A stretch of 64,000 nt of DNA from Aquimarina sp. Aq107 (GTDB lineage Bacteria > Bacteroidota > Bacteroidia > Flavobacteriales > Flavobacteriaceae), in contig NZ_OX030782.1 of the NCBI RefSeq assembly GCF_943733665.1, forward strand, positions 5,380,501 to 5,444,500. Direction: 5' to 3'. A program made the translations under genes and the position numbers. The notes under the pieces are model-generated. The model searched no databases, was not told the DNA's origin, and saw only the letters and a list, made by a program, of their open reading frames with translations. Positions 16,448 to 25,189 of the stretch are shown one piece after another (positions within the stretch are counted from its first letter, which is position 1; each line of letters begins with the position of its first letter).

Positions 16448-17055
16448 TTTGCTAAGCTTAATAAATGTTGAAAAACGGAGATGTCTTTGATATCTTCATA
16501 ATAATCTACATCATTACGTTCTTCTAATAATTTGACGTTAGTTTGTTGTATATCGTTTAATGTATTTTGTAATACTGTATTTGTCCCCCAGGATTTATTT
16601 TGAAAAACTTTTGAATTCAAAGATTTCATTCCGAATAAATAATAACCTCCATCTTCTGCGGGACCTATTACATACTCATTATTTTTCAGAGCTTCGAAAG
16701 CATTTTCTATATCATGCTGACTTAGATCGTACATATCACTGCCTATTATGATTATGTTTGTATATCCCGATTCAAAACCGTTTTGGAAAGCGTTGTACAT
16801 TCTAATTCCAAGATCTTTTCCTTCTTGTTGTTTTTTATTATATATGGTTGGATCCCAAATATCGTTTTGGCCAATTCTTGTGGAATAATGTACTTCTTTT
16901 GTAACCGAAAGATTTTTGGTAATAGTTACGGTATGATCTAATAATAGCTCATAAACCTCTAGAGCGGCTTGATTTCCTATAGTAGCAGCTAAGCGAGTTT
17001 TGCACTTACCTAATTCTGGATTTCGAGTAAAGATCATTAATAGGTTCTTTTCCAT
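16444..17055 (-). CDS. TIGR04282-type arsenosugar biosynthesis transferase, copy 1
   Basis: 203 residues (DUF2064, nucleotidyl/glycosyltransferase fold). Motifs are MIFTRNPELGKCKTRLAATIG, IIIIGSDMYDLS and YVIGPAEDGGYYLFGM, the family's conserved sugar-nucleotide and metal-binding segments. I chose ATG 17055; a GTG codon one triplet earlier also opens the frame. The start overlaps the rhodanese stop by one base and the stop overlaps the PNP start, so the three are translationally coupled. The paralog at 17665-18351 belongs to the same cluster. In arsenosugar loci this family is thought to act on the ribose. Confidence 0.88.
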   Translation of the reverse strand: MEKNLLMIFTRNPELGKCKTRLAATIGNQAALEVYELLLDHTVTITKNLSVTKEVHYSTRIGQNDIWDPTIYNKKQQEGKDLGIRMYNAFQNGFESGYTNIIIIGSDMYDLSQHDIENAFEALKNNEYVIGPAEDGGYYLFGMKSLNSKVFQNKSWGTNTVLQNTLNDIQQTNVKLLEERNDVDYYEDIKDISVFQHLLSLAK

Positions 17056-17555
17056 CACTTTTTATATACTTTTTTTCCTTTATGTAACCATTTCCCCCAT
17101 TGTCTGGAAAATGCATGTATTTGGTTTGTTTCTTCTCCTTTAGCATTAATTACTTTATGATCCTTATTTTTCCATTCAAAGATCCCTCCATATAAATTAT
17201 ATATATTATTGTAACCTGCTTCTTTTAGTTTTTCTGAGATATCTTCTGATCGTATTCCTAAGCTGCAGTAAACAACAATTTTAGATTTTTTAGGAATGTT
17301 TTGATCTGATAAGAAATCCATGTTAAATTGATCATACCCTACATGTATAGCTCCTTTTAGATGACTTGTTTCGTATTCAATAATTTCCCTTGCATCTAAT
17401 AAAATAACTTTGTCTTTTATGGTACTTAATTCTTTTACTGAGATGTATGGAATACTTTCATTATTATATTGGTCAAGTAATTCTTTAAGCGAATTCTGAC
17501 TAAAAACCAAAAATGGTGATATAATAAAAGTTAGTACTACAATTATTGTTTTCAT
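17055..17555 (-). CDS. exported rhodanese-domain protein
   Basis: 166 residues with a signal peptide (ends FLVFSQ). A single rhodanese domain: VILLDAREIIEYETSHLKGAIHVGYD (in part DAREIIEYETSHLKGAIHVG) and the active-site loop VVYCSLGIRSEDISEKL with Cys97. GIFEWKNKDHKVINAKGEETNQIH closes the domain. Rhodaneses move sulfur or bind oxyanions through a persulfide; single-domain forms in arsenic clusters can resemble arsenate reductase folds, but which role applies here is open. It is exported, unlike its neighbours, and overlaps the next gene by one base. Confidence 0.88.
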   Translation of the reverse strand: MKTIIVVLTFIISPFLVFSQNSLKELLDQYNNESIPYISVKELSTIKDKVILLDAREIIEYETSHLKGAIHVGYDQFNMDFLSDQNIPKKSKIVVYCSLGIRSEDISEKLKEAGYNNIYNLYGGIFEWKNKDHKVINAKGEETNQIHAFSRQWGKWLHKGKKVYKK

Positions 17556-17556
17556 A

Positions 17557-17579
17557 TAACATATGTTACCTGCTGTAAC
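17557..17579. promoter_or_regulatory. palindromes in front of the rhodanese gene
   Basis: TAACATATGTTA (17557-17568) is a perfect 12-bp palindrome starting 2 bases from the rhodanese start codon, and GTTAC-N5-GTAAC (17565-17579) overlaps it. Such sites could bind a dimeric regulator and set expression of the rhodanese-to-arsM genes. No regulator is identified. Confidence 0.4.
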
Positions 17580-17614
17580 ATTACATTGTATTATTAAATA
17601 TGGACTTGTTTTCT

Positions 17615-17634
17615 AAAAGTTATTGATAACTTTT
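17615..17634 (-). terminator. weak hairpin after the second TIGR04282-type gene
   Basis: AAAAGTTA / TAACTTTT with a TTGA loop, 31 bases past the stop of the 17665-18351 gene. It is AT-only apart from one pair and has no clear T-run on the minus strand, so termination is uncertain; it may mark a break between the arsS and rhodanese units. Confidence 0.35.
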
Positions 17635-17664
17635 TTATGAAGAGAAGGCTAGAGTAATAATTAA

Positions 17665-18351
17665 TTAAACGTAAGCCCTGAAAGAAGGTGATCCTTTATT
17701 GTAAAAAGAGGAGAGTAGATAAATGTCTTTTAGTTGTTTACTCCGATCGAATATCTCTTTTTTTGTATTTACAATCTGAGATATTATAGTTGTAAGAATT
17801 CTAGAGAACTTAGTACTTAGCTTAGCTATAATTTTTAGATCTTCAAGTGAATCAATATCATGTAATACTTCGAGTCTAGTCACTTCAATTTTTGAAGTAT
17901 CTATCATTATTGATAAACTCTTTGCTAGTTTTTTTGATTGCCATGGAAGTTCTAAAAAAGTACTTAAATTGAATTGAGATTTATGCAATCCCATTAGGTA
18001 AAACCCTCCATCCGATGATGGACCTAAAACAAATTTTTTATTTTCAAGTTGTTTAGCACTATCTAATAAATGCTTTTTATTAAGGTGGGGAGTGTCGTTT
18101 CCTATTGTAATTACATTTTCATATCCAAGCGCATAAGTGTCTTGAATTGCATTTACAAAACGTTCTCCAAAATTACTACCACTTTGATTTTTTTCTGTAA
18201 ATACAAAAAAAGGAAGTCCAGAGCTTTCTACGACTCTTAGTGTTTTTTTAGTAAGTTCAGTAAATAGTTTTTCGCCACCAATAATAGGTTTGTTTAGAAG
18301 CTCTTCTTTAGAAGAGTTTGCAAAAACTAATATGGCGGTTTTTTTATTCAT
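17665..18351 (-). CDS. TIGR04282/DUF2064-type transferase, copy 2
   Basis: 228 residues from ATG 18351, which lies 2 bases after the arsS stop; the longer frame starting at 18375 would overlap arsS. Motifs are TAILVFANSSKEE at the start, ENVITIGNDTPHLN (a Thr-Pro-His-Leu form like that of DUF2064 proteins) and FVLGPSSDGGFYLMGLHKS. It is divergent from copy 1 and lacks the usual CKTRLA region, where it reads NKPIIGGEKLFTELTKKT. The last 50 or so residues form an Arg/Lys-rich tail. It may have a different substrate or be partly degenerated in function. Confidence 0.8.
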   Translation of the reverse strand: MNKKTAILVFANSSKEELLNKPIIGGEKLFTELTKKTLRVVESSGLPFFVFTEKNQSGSNFGERFVNAIQDTYALGYENVITIGNDTPHLNKKHLLDSAKQLENKKFVLGPSSDGGFYLMGLHKSQFNLSTFLELPWQSKKLAKSLSIMIDTSKIEVTRLEVLHDIDSLEDLKIIAKLSTKFSRILTTIISQIVNTKKEIFDRSKQLKDIYLLSSFYNKGSPSFRAYV

Positions 18352-18353
18352 TT

Positions 18354-19409
18354 TTATGCTACAGTTCCTTGACAACTACTACCAGCTCCGGCAGTACAGC
18401 CATAGCAGTGTTGTGAGATAATAATATTTCTCTTTTGCAGTAATTCTTCATTATACTCACTAATATGCTTTACCTTACTAGCCACTTTAAGATCTAGCAT
18501 TTGGTTAAAATCACAATCATATAACCAACCATCCCAACTAATAGAAATAGTATTAGTACACATTACATTTGCCACTGCCGACGGATTATAAGCCTCTACT
18601 AATGCGTACATATAATCTTCATAATTTTCAGAGGCAATTAAATAATCCAGAAATCTACTGATGGGTAAATTAGTAATTGCAAACAAATTATGAAAGTGAA
18701 TTCCAAAATCTTCTATAAGAGCTTTTTTAAATTCTTTTTCCATAGATACTTGATCACCTGGTAAAAAAGCACCTGAAGGATTATAGACTAGATCTAATCT
18801 AAGATCACTATCTGGCATCCCATATCCTCGTTCGTTAAGTTCTTGCAGTGCTTTTATGGATTTATCAAAAACTCCATCTCCGCGTTGCTTGTCAGTTTTT
18901 CCTCTAGTCCAATGAGGCATAGAAGAAACCACGTGTACATTATGTTTTTTAAAGAAATCAGGAAGATCATAGTACTTTTTATTCGCTCTGATAATAGTTA
19001 AATTACTACGTACGATAAAATCTTTAATTCCCGCTTTACTCGCTTCTTCTACAAACCATCTAAAATTAGGATTCATTTCAGGAGCTCCTCCTGTGAGATC
19101 TAATGTGTGCGCCCCGGTTTTTCTTATGACTTCTAAGCATTGTAGCATAGTTTCTTTGGTCATAATTTCTTTACGATCAGGTCCTGCATCTACATGACAA
19201 TGTTCACAAACTTGATTACACATATATCCTACATTGATTTGTAGAATTTCTAATTTATTAGGACGTAGTGGATTATGTCCGATTTCTGCAATTTTATCTG
19301 CAAACTTTGGTAGCTCTCCATTGGCAAAGATTCCATTATTAAGAATTTCTAATTGTCTATGAGAATCAGCTAGTTCGTTATTTCTCTTTTTAAGTGACTT
19401 AGTAGCCAT
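18354..19409 (-). CDS. arsS: arsenosugar biosynthesis radical SAM protein ArsS
   Basis: 351 residues. The radical-SAM cluster motif is C64NQVC68EHC71 in NVGYMCNQVCEHCHVDAGP, followed by LDLTGGAPEMN (106-113). The C-terminal DUF3641 part ends CYGCTAGAGSSCQG, a Cys-rich segment typical of ArsS (TIGR04167). ArsS joins the 5'-deoxyadenosyl radical to dimethylarsenite, giving dimethylarsinoyl-5'-deoxyadenosine, the committed step to arsenosugars. The stop lies 2 bases before the next transferase start, so they are coupled. A CMD-family gene lies 60 bases upstream on the same strand. Confidence 0.95.
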   Translation of the reverse strand: MATKSLKKRNNELADSHRQLEILNNGIFANGELPKFADKIAEIGHNPLRPNKLEILQINVGYMCNQVCEHCHVDAGPDRKEIMTKETMLQCLEVIRKTGAHTLDLTGGAPEMNPNFRWFVEEASKAGIKDFIVRSNLTIIRANKKYYDLPDFFKKHNVHVVSSMPHWTRGKTDKQRGDGVFDKSIKALQELNERGYGMPDSDLRLDLVYNPSGAFLPGDQVSMEKEFKKALIEDFGIHFHNLFAITNLPISRFLDYLIASENYEDYMYALVEAYNPSAVANVMCTNTISISWDGWLYDCDFNQMLDLKVASKVKHISEYNEELLQKRNIIISQHCYGCTAGAGSSCQGTVA

Positions 19410-19469
19410 ATATTATTTTTATCATTGATAGTATCACGTTATCAGATTACCATAACCAAGGTGATCGTC

Positions 19470-19805
19470 TTACATCGATAACTTTTCATATTTATTCATC
19501 ATTTGTACTCCGTGAACTAAGGTTGCGCCACTTTCTATAGCAGCTCCAGTATGGACAGCTTCCATCATTTCTTCTTTGGTAATACCTTTTTGAAGTCCAT
19601 CCTTAGTATAAGCATCAATGCAGTAAGGACATTTTACCACATGCGAAACGGCAAGTGCTATTAAAGATTTCTCTCTAGCGGATAGTGCACCTTCTTCAAA
19701 AACCTTTCCGTAATAATCAAAGAATTTTGTTCCTAGCTCTTCACTCCATTCAGTTATTTTTCCAAATTTCCTAAGATCCGCAGGATCATAATATGTTTTA
19801 GACAT
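19470..19805 (-). CDS. arsenosugar biosynthesis-associated peroxidase-like protein (CMD/AhpD fold)
   Basis: 111 residues, one carboxymuconolactone decarboxylase domain. The CxxC motif C59PYC62 sits in HVVKCPYCIDAYTKDGLQKG, with the family's His and Glu around it (VSHVV; EEGALSAREKSLIALA). The full length matches the short TIGR04169-type proteins that accompany ArsS. AhpD-like CxxC proteins reduce peroxides or alkylated substrates through lipoyl or thiol partners; here it may keep arsenic or a radical-SAM product in the reduced state. It is the first gene of the minus-strand arsenosugar run. Upstream lies a 656-base gene-free gap. Confidence 0.9.
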   Translation of the reverse strand: MSKTYYDPADLRKFGKITEWSEELGTKFFDYYGKVFEEGALSAREKSLIALAVSHVVKCPYCIDAYTKDGLQKGITKEEMMEAVHTGAAIESGATLVHGVQMMNKYEKLSM

Positions 19806-20461
19806 ATGTTGTCGTTTTTAAGTTACAAGCATTTATTATTAGTCGTACAATAAGAATCAAAACTTACAATAAATCTCAAATTATTTAATAAAGACTAAAG
19901 TCAACATTATGAAGATAAAATAAAAGTTAATGTTAAATAATTAAGTGTTTTTGTTATAAATTATTTATAACCAGCTAATAAAAACAGATTGTTTAAAAAT
20001 TCAATAATGTTTTAATCTGTTTTCAATTTTAGAAGTTTTTAGTTGTACTTGTTAAGATATTAAGATGCAGTTTTGGTTAAAAAAAATCACACTATTGTCA
20101 ATTGAAACTATAAAGCGGTTTTAGATAAAATATTTATTTAATCTATATTAGGTTTGATTTCATAGATACTGATTCTTTTTAAAATTTTAACACTTTAAAA
20201 GTATAAATCATTGATTTACAGTAATATTTTTAAATATTTTTGAATTTGAAAGAAACCTTGTTCATTACATGTACATAGAATGTTAAGATTGATTGATTGG
20301 TTTAAAATACAATGTAATGTTGTAGCTTTATCATTATTGATGACAAAAAATCTAAAATATTTATTTACTCTTTAACGTGTTTTTAGGTAGATATTTATTA
20401 AGAAGGTTTGAAAGATAGATTTGTAAATACATTTATTGCTAAAAATTAAAATATAAGTATA
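19806..20461. other. gene-free AT-rich gap
   Basis: 656 bases between the divergent CMD and GH3 genes. I see no gene in it beyond a 19-codon frame near 20065, no tRNA and no long repeat. It should hold the promoters of the arsenosugar run (not recognised) and of the GH3 pair (20394-20424). A TACATGTA palindrome near 20268 is too short to weigh. Confidence 0.6.
20394..20424 (+). promoter_or_regulatory. probable promoter of the GH3 pair
   Basis: TTTA (20394-20397), a 19-base spacer and TAGATTTG (20417-20424) match the Bacteroidetes consensus except for one base in the -33 box. The leader would be about 30 bases to the GTG start at 20462. Confidence 0.45.
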
Positions 20462-22774
20462 GTGAAGAATTGTAAAAAATATAACTTTAGGGGTGTAAGT
20501 TTAGTTATAGTGGGGCTTTTTTTAATGATACCGAAATATAGTTTCTCCCAAAATAAGAAGGAAAAAGAATCTTCTGATCGTATAGAAAAGAAAGTAGATT
20601 CTCTTATAGCTATTATGACGCTAAAAGAAAAAATAGGTCAGCTTGTGTTATATAATGGAAGCTGGGATGTAACTGGGCCACCTTCTGATGTAGGCAATAA
20701 AGAAAAATATGAAAAACTTAGAAATGGTGAAGTGGGAGCAATGCTTAATGCCACTTCTGTAGCGGGAACTAAGGAATTGCAGAAAACGGTTATTGAAAAT
20801 TCAAGGTTAAAGATTCCATTACTTTTTGGGTATGATGTGATTCATGGCTTTAAAACAATTTTTCCAATTCCTTTAGGAGAAAGTGCAAGTTGGGATTTAG
20901 AGGCAATAAAAAAGTCTTCGTCTATAGCCGCAAAAGAGGCAACAGCTTCTGGAATAAATTGGGCATTTGGACCAATGATGGATATTTCGAGAGATGCTCG
21001 TTGGGGTAGGGTTATGGAAGGAGCTGGAGAAGATCCTTTTTTAGCTTCTAAGATTGCGGTTGCAAGAATCGAAGGTTTTCAGGGAGATGATTTGTCCAAG
21101 AATAATACACTAGCGGCTTGCGCTAAACATTTTGCTGCATATGGTTTTGCAGAAGGTGGTAGAGATTATAATACAGTAAGTATTGGAGAATATGAATTGC
21201 ATAATACTGTGTTGCCTCCATTTAAAGCTGCTGTGGATGCAGGTGTTGCTTCTATGATGAGTTCATTTAATGAAATTGATGGTATACCAGCAACAGGACA
21301 CAAAGGATTGCAGAGAGATATTCTAAAGAAAACCTGGGATTGGGATGGATTTATAGTTTCGGATTGGGCTTCTATTGCAGAAATGGTATTTCATGGATAC
21401 GCTAAGGATAAAACACATGCGGCAGAATTAGCAATGAACGCTGGTAATGATATGGATATGGAAGGTAGAGCTTATGAAGCAGGTTTAGAACAGTTAGTAA
21501 AACAGGGAAAGGTCGATGAAAAATTAATTGAAGAAGCAGCTAAGCGAATACTTAGGGTTAAGTTTAAATTAGGATTATTTGATGATCCATTTAGATATTG
21601 TGATGAAAATCGTGAGAAAAAAGATATATATACTAAAGAGCATTTAGAAGCGGCTAGAGATGTAGCAAGAAAATCTATTGTTTTGCTCAAGAATGATAAA
21701 AATATTCTACCACTTAAAAAAAACATGAAGAGTATTGCCGTAATAGGACCATTGGCAGATGATAAGGATACTCCTATTGGAAGTTGGAGAGGTATGGCAA
21801 CACCTAATTCTGCAGTATCTCTTTTAGAAGGAATTAAATCTAAAGTAGAAAAAACTACTAAAATATCATATGCAAAAGGAGTGGAACTAGGCGTAGGAGA
21901 AAGGAGTTTTGTAAGGGATTTAAAAGTGAATAGAGATGATTTTAGTGGTATTGAAGAAGCAGTAAAAGTAGCTAAAGATGCAGAGGTTGTTGTTTTAGCT
22001 ATTGGAGAGGAAGCTTTTCAATCTGGGGAGGCAAGAAGTCAAGTAAGTATTGAATTGACAAAACCGCAGCAAAAATTATTCGAAGAGATTTATGCAGTAA
22101 ACAAAAATATAGTAGTTGTACTTATGAATGGTCGACCTATGGCAATCTCTAATGTTGCAGAAAAAGCACCTTCTATCTTAGAGACATGGCATTTGGGTTC
22201 AACATCAGGGAGTGCAATTGCTGATGTGTTATTTGGAGATTATAATCCTTCAGGTAAATTACCAGTCTCTTTTCCAAGACATGTTGGGCAATTACCTATA
22301 TACTATAACGTAAAGAATACAGGAAGACCGGTTAATGCTGACGGAATGGTGTTTTGGTCGCATTATACTGATGAAAAGAATGATGCCTTATTTTCTTTCG
22401 GACATGGATTAAGTTATACGAAGTTTAATTATAAAGATTTTAAAATAAGTTCGCCATCTTTTACTACTGGAGGGGATTTGTCAGTCTCTGTGACAGTTAC
22501 TAACGTAGGTGATAGAAAAGGGAAAGAAGTAGTTCAGCTTTATATTCGAGATTTGTTTGGAAGTTTAACACGTCCGGTTAAAGAGTTAAAAGACTTTAAA
22601 ATAGTAGAATTAAACCCTAAAGAAAGCCAGACAGTAACTTTTAAAATTGACGAAAAAACAATTCAATTTTATACTGCCAATAAGAAGTGGGAAGCTGAAC
22701 CTGGTGATTTTAAAGTATTCGTTGGAGGTAGTTCAAAAACAGATTTAGAAATTAATTTTTCTTTTAAAAAATAA
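20462..22774 (+). CDS. bglX: GH3 beta-glucosidase, BglX-like
   Basis: 770 residues, opening at GTG 20462, the only start that keeps the whole signal peptide (to about residue 29, ending KYSFSQ). The GH3 N-terminal barrel has GEDPFLASKIAVARIEGFQG, CAKHFAAYG, SMMSSFNEIDG and the nucleophile Asp301 in FIVSDWASIAEM. The C-terminal sandwich has KSIVLLKNDKNILPLKK, GSWRG and SFPRHVGQLPIYYN, and a fibronectin-III-like end carries SLTRPVKELKDF. BglX enzymes remove terminal beta-linked glucose from short glucans in the periplasm. The stop abuts the start of the second GH3 gene, so both are made together. Confidence 0.93.
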   Translation: MKNCKKYNFRGVSLVIVGLFLMIPKYSFSQNKKEKESSDRIEKKVDSLIAIMTLKEKIGQLVLYNGSWDVTGPPSDVGNKEKYEKLRNGEVGAMLNATSVAGTKELQKTVIENSRLKIPLLFGYDVIHGFKTIFPIPLGESASWDLEAIKKSSSIAAKEATASGINWAFGPMMDISRDARWGRVMEGAGEDPFLASKIAVARIEGFQGDDLSKNNTLAACAKHFAAYGFAEGGRDYNTVSIGEYELHNTVLPPFKAAVDAGVASMMSSFNEIDGIPATGHKGLQRDILKKTWDWDGFIVSDWASIAEMVFHGYAKDKTHAAELAMNAGNDMDMEGRAYEAGLEQLVKQGKVDEKLIEEAAKRILRVKFKLGLFDDPFRYCDENREKKDIYTKEHLEAARDVARKSIVLLKNDKNILPLKKNMKSIAVIGPLADDKDTPIGSWRGMATPNSAVSLLEGIKSKVEKTTKISYAKGVELGVGERSFVRDLKVNRDDFSGIEEAVKVAKDAEVVVLAIGEEAFQSGEARSQVSIELTKPQQKLFEEIYAVNKNIVVVLMNGRPMAISNVAEKAPSILETWHLGSTSGSAIADVLFGDYNPSGKLPVSFPRHVGQLPIYYNVKNTGRPVNADGMVFWSHYTDEKNDALFSFGHGLSYTKFNYKDFKISSPSFTTGGDLSVSVTVTNVGDRKGKEVVQLYIRDLFGSLTRPVKELKDFKIVELNPKESQTVTFKIDEKTIQFYTANKKWEAEPGDFKVFVGGSSKTDLEINFSFKK

Positions 22775-25051
22775 ATGATGCGAAAATTATATATAATAGT
22801 GCTGGTGCTAACAGTAATCAGTTGTGATTCTGAAGTTAATAAAAAGAAAAAGGAATCTGTGATAGAAACCCCTGCAATGAATACAGAAATAGATAACAAA
22901 GTAGCTTCGTTACTGTCAGAGATGACTCTTGAAGAAAAGGTGGGGCAAATGACACAAATCACACTCGATGTGGTTACCAAGGGCGACAATCAGTTTAGTT
23001 CGGCACAACCCTATGAGTTAGATTCTGCATTAGTTCATAAAGCTATTCATACTTACAAGGTAGGCTCAATACTTAATACTCCGGGAGTACCACTATCTAG
23101 ACAAGATTGGTATAAAACTATTAAAAATTTTCAAGATGAAGCGGCTAAAACTCCTAGGCAGATTCCTATTATTTATGGTATTGATGCAATTCACGGAGTA
23201 AATTATACTATCGGAGCAACATTGTTTCCGCAACAGATAGGATTGGCAGCAACATTTAATAAAGATTTGGTAAAAGAAGCGGCAAAAATTTCTGCATATG
23301 AAACTAGAGCGTCTTCAATACCTTGGAATTTCTCTCCTGTTTTAGGGTTGGGAAGAAATCCGTTGTGGCCTAGGTTGTGGGAAACGTTTGGAGAAGATGT
23401 TTATTTAGGGAAAACAATGGGTGTTGCCATGGTAGAAGGTTATCAAGGAACTCTTGGGGATCCGAATACGGTTGCCTCTTGTATGAAACATTATCTAGGA
23501 TATAGTGTTCCACTTTCTGGTAAAGATCGAACACCAGCTTGGATACCTGAAAGAGAACTAAGACAGTATTTTTTACCTGCGTTTAAAGAAGCTGTAGATG
23601 CTGGATCGGTAACGTTGATGATCAATTCTGGAGAAATTAATGGAGTTCCAGTACACGCTAGTAAATTTTTATTGACTGATGTGCTTAGAGGCGAATTAGG
23701 TTTTCAGGGTATTGCTGTTACAGATTGGGCGGATATTAACTATCTACATACTAGACATAAAGTTGCAGAGACGATTAAAGACGCTATTAAGATCTCAGTT
23801 AATGCAGGAATAGATATGAGTATGGTTCCACATGATTTTGAGTTTTCAGAATTGTTAGTCGAATTAGTGAAAGAAGGAAGTGTTTCTGAAGGAAGAATTA
23901 ACGATGCTGTTTCCAGGATATTAAAAGTTAAAATGCAATTAGGGTTGTTTGAAAACCCTGTTACGGACCCAAAAAAATATCCTGATTTTGGATCTGATAA
24001 GTTTGCTGAGGTTAGTAAAAAAGCAGCTTTAGAATCTTTTACATTGTTAAAAAACAACAATAATATTTTACCTATAGCAGGAAAATCTAAAATATTAGTT
24101 ACCGGGCCAACTGCAAATACGATGAGATCGCTTAATGGTGGATGGTCTTATAATTGGCAAGGTAGTGAAGCTGATAATTATGCAAAAGATAAAAACACCA
24201 TTGCTGATGCTTTTACAAAATCAGGTAATGCTACATTTACGCAAGGAGTATCTTTTGAAGGAAAAAACAACATTAATGAAGCTGTGAAAGCAGCAAAACA
24301 AAGTGATGTGATATTATTGTGTTTAGGTGAGAATTCTTATACAGAAACTCCAGGAAATATAAATTCAATACTATTGCCAAAGGATCAAGTAGAGTTAACC
24401 AAAGCATTAGCTAAAACCGGAAAAAAGATAATACTTGTTTTATTAGAAGGAAGACCGATTATTTTTAATGAAATAGAACCTCTAGTAGATGCGGTTTATA
24501 TGGGGTATTTACCAGGAAACTATGGAGCTGATGCTTTAGTAGATTTGTTGTTTGGTTTAGAAAATCCATCTGGTAGATTGCCAATAAATTATCCTAAACA
24601 TCCTCATGCTTTTGTGAATTATAATCATAAACATTCTGATAACATTGCTGTATCTAATTATTATGAATCGGATTATGATCAGCAGTATGAGTTTGGTGAT
24701 GGATTGTCTTACACTAGTTTTAAGTATAGTGATTTGTCATTAAGTTCTACTCAAATGACGCAAGACGGATCAATTAAAGTATCTGTAAAAGTTACTAATA
24801 CTGGAAATAGAAAAGGAAAAGAAGCTGTGCTTTTGTTTGTTAGTGATCTCTACGCTAGTATTACACCAGAGGTTCGTGCCTTAAAAGGATATGAAAAAAT
24901 AGATTTAAACAAAGGAGAGTCAAAAGAAGTTTCTTTTACAATAACAAAAGACGAATTGTCTTTTGTAAACGAAAGTTTGGAAACAATTGCTGAATCGGGG
25001 GAATTTGAAATTAGTATTGGAGATTTAAAGAAAAAATTTGAGCTTAAATAA
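22775..25051 (+). CDS. GH3 glycoside hydrolase, lipoprotein
   Basis: 758 residues. Lipoprotein signal with Cys17 in LTVISCDSE, so it is likely anchored in the outer or inner membrane, unlike the soluble first GH3. The catalytic domain has GIDAIHGVNYTIGATLFPQQ, FGEDVYLGKTMGVAMVEG, SCMKHYLGYS, MINSGEINGVPVHASK and the nucleophile Asp317 in AVTDWADINYL. The C-terminal part has ESFTLLKNNNNILPI, LINYPKHPHAFVNYN-like segments (LPINYPKHPHA) and the FnIII-like end. It shares the GH3 fold with the first gene but only modest similarity, so a different linkage preference is possible. It directly follows with no spacer. Confidence 0.92.
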   Translation: MMRKLYIIVLVLTVISCDSEVNKKKKESVIETPAMNTEIDNKVASLLSEMTLEEKVGQMTQITLDVVTKGDNQFSSAQPYELDSALVHKAIHTYKVGSILNTPGVPLSRQDWYKTIKNFQDEAAKTPRQIPIIYGIDAIHGVNYTIGATLFPQQIGLAATFNKDLVKEAAKISAYETRASSIPWNFSPVLGLGRNPLWPRLWETFGEDVYLGKTMGVAMVEGYQGTLGDPNTVASCMKHYLGYSVPLSGKDRTPAWIPERELRQYFLPAFKEAVDAGSVTLMINSGEINGVPVHASKFLLTDVLRGELGFQGIAVTDWADINYLHTRHKVAETIKDAIKISVNAGIDMSMVPHDFEFSELLVELVKEGSVSEGRINDAVSRILKVKMQLGLFENPVTDPKKYPDFGSDKFAEVSKKAALESFTLLKNNNNILPIAGKSKILVTGPTANTMRSLNGGWSYNWQGSEADNYAKDKNTIADAFTKSGNATFTQGVSFEGKNNINEAVKAAKQSDVILLCLGENSYTETPGNINSILLPKDQVELTKALAKTGKKIILVLLEGRPIIFNEIEPLVDAVYMGYLPGNYGADALVDLLFGLENPSGRLPINYPKHPHAFVNYNHKHSDNIAVSNYYESDYDQQYEFGDGLSYTSFKYSDLSLSSTQMTQDGSIKVSVKVTNTGNRKGKEAVLLFVSDLYASITPEVRALKGYEKIDLNKGESKEVSFTITKDELSFVNESLETIAESGEFEISIGDLKKKFELK

Positions 25052-25112
25052 TTATCAAGATTTAATATTTGCATTTTGTTTAAAATGAATATTGATAGCT
25101 TATTAATATTTT

Positions 25113-25160
25113 ACAAACCTATAGTTTGTGTAATGTGTTAAGATTTTAATGGTATATTTG
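25113..25160 (+). promoter_or_regulatory. promoter with inverted repeat, propeller regulator
   Basis: TTTG (25125-25128), a 24-base spacer and TATATTTG (25153-25160) give a promoter with a slightly long spacer. ACAAAC-N5-GTTTGT (25113-25129) overlaps the -33 box and could be an operator. Confidence 0.45.
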
Positions 25161-25189
25161 ATAAGCTTACTGATGTAAAAACTTGTCTA

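Noticed and set aside
20065..20124. 19-codon open frame in the gap before the GH3 pair
   Set aside because: Too short and without conserved features; expected by chance in AT-rich DNA.
25052..25189. Possible terminator between the second GH3 and the propeller regulator
   Set aside because: The only inverted repeat there (25113-25129) has 6-bp arms and no T-run, and fits better as a promoter-overlapping operator.
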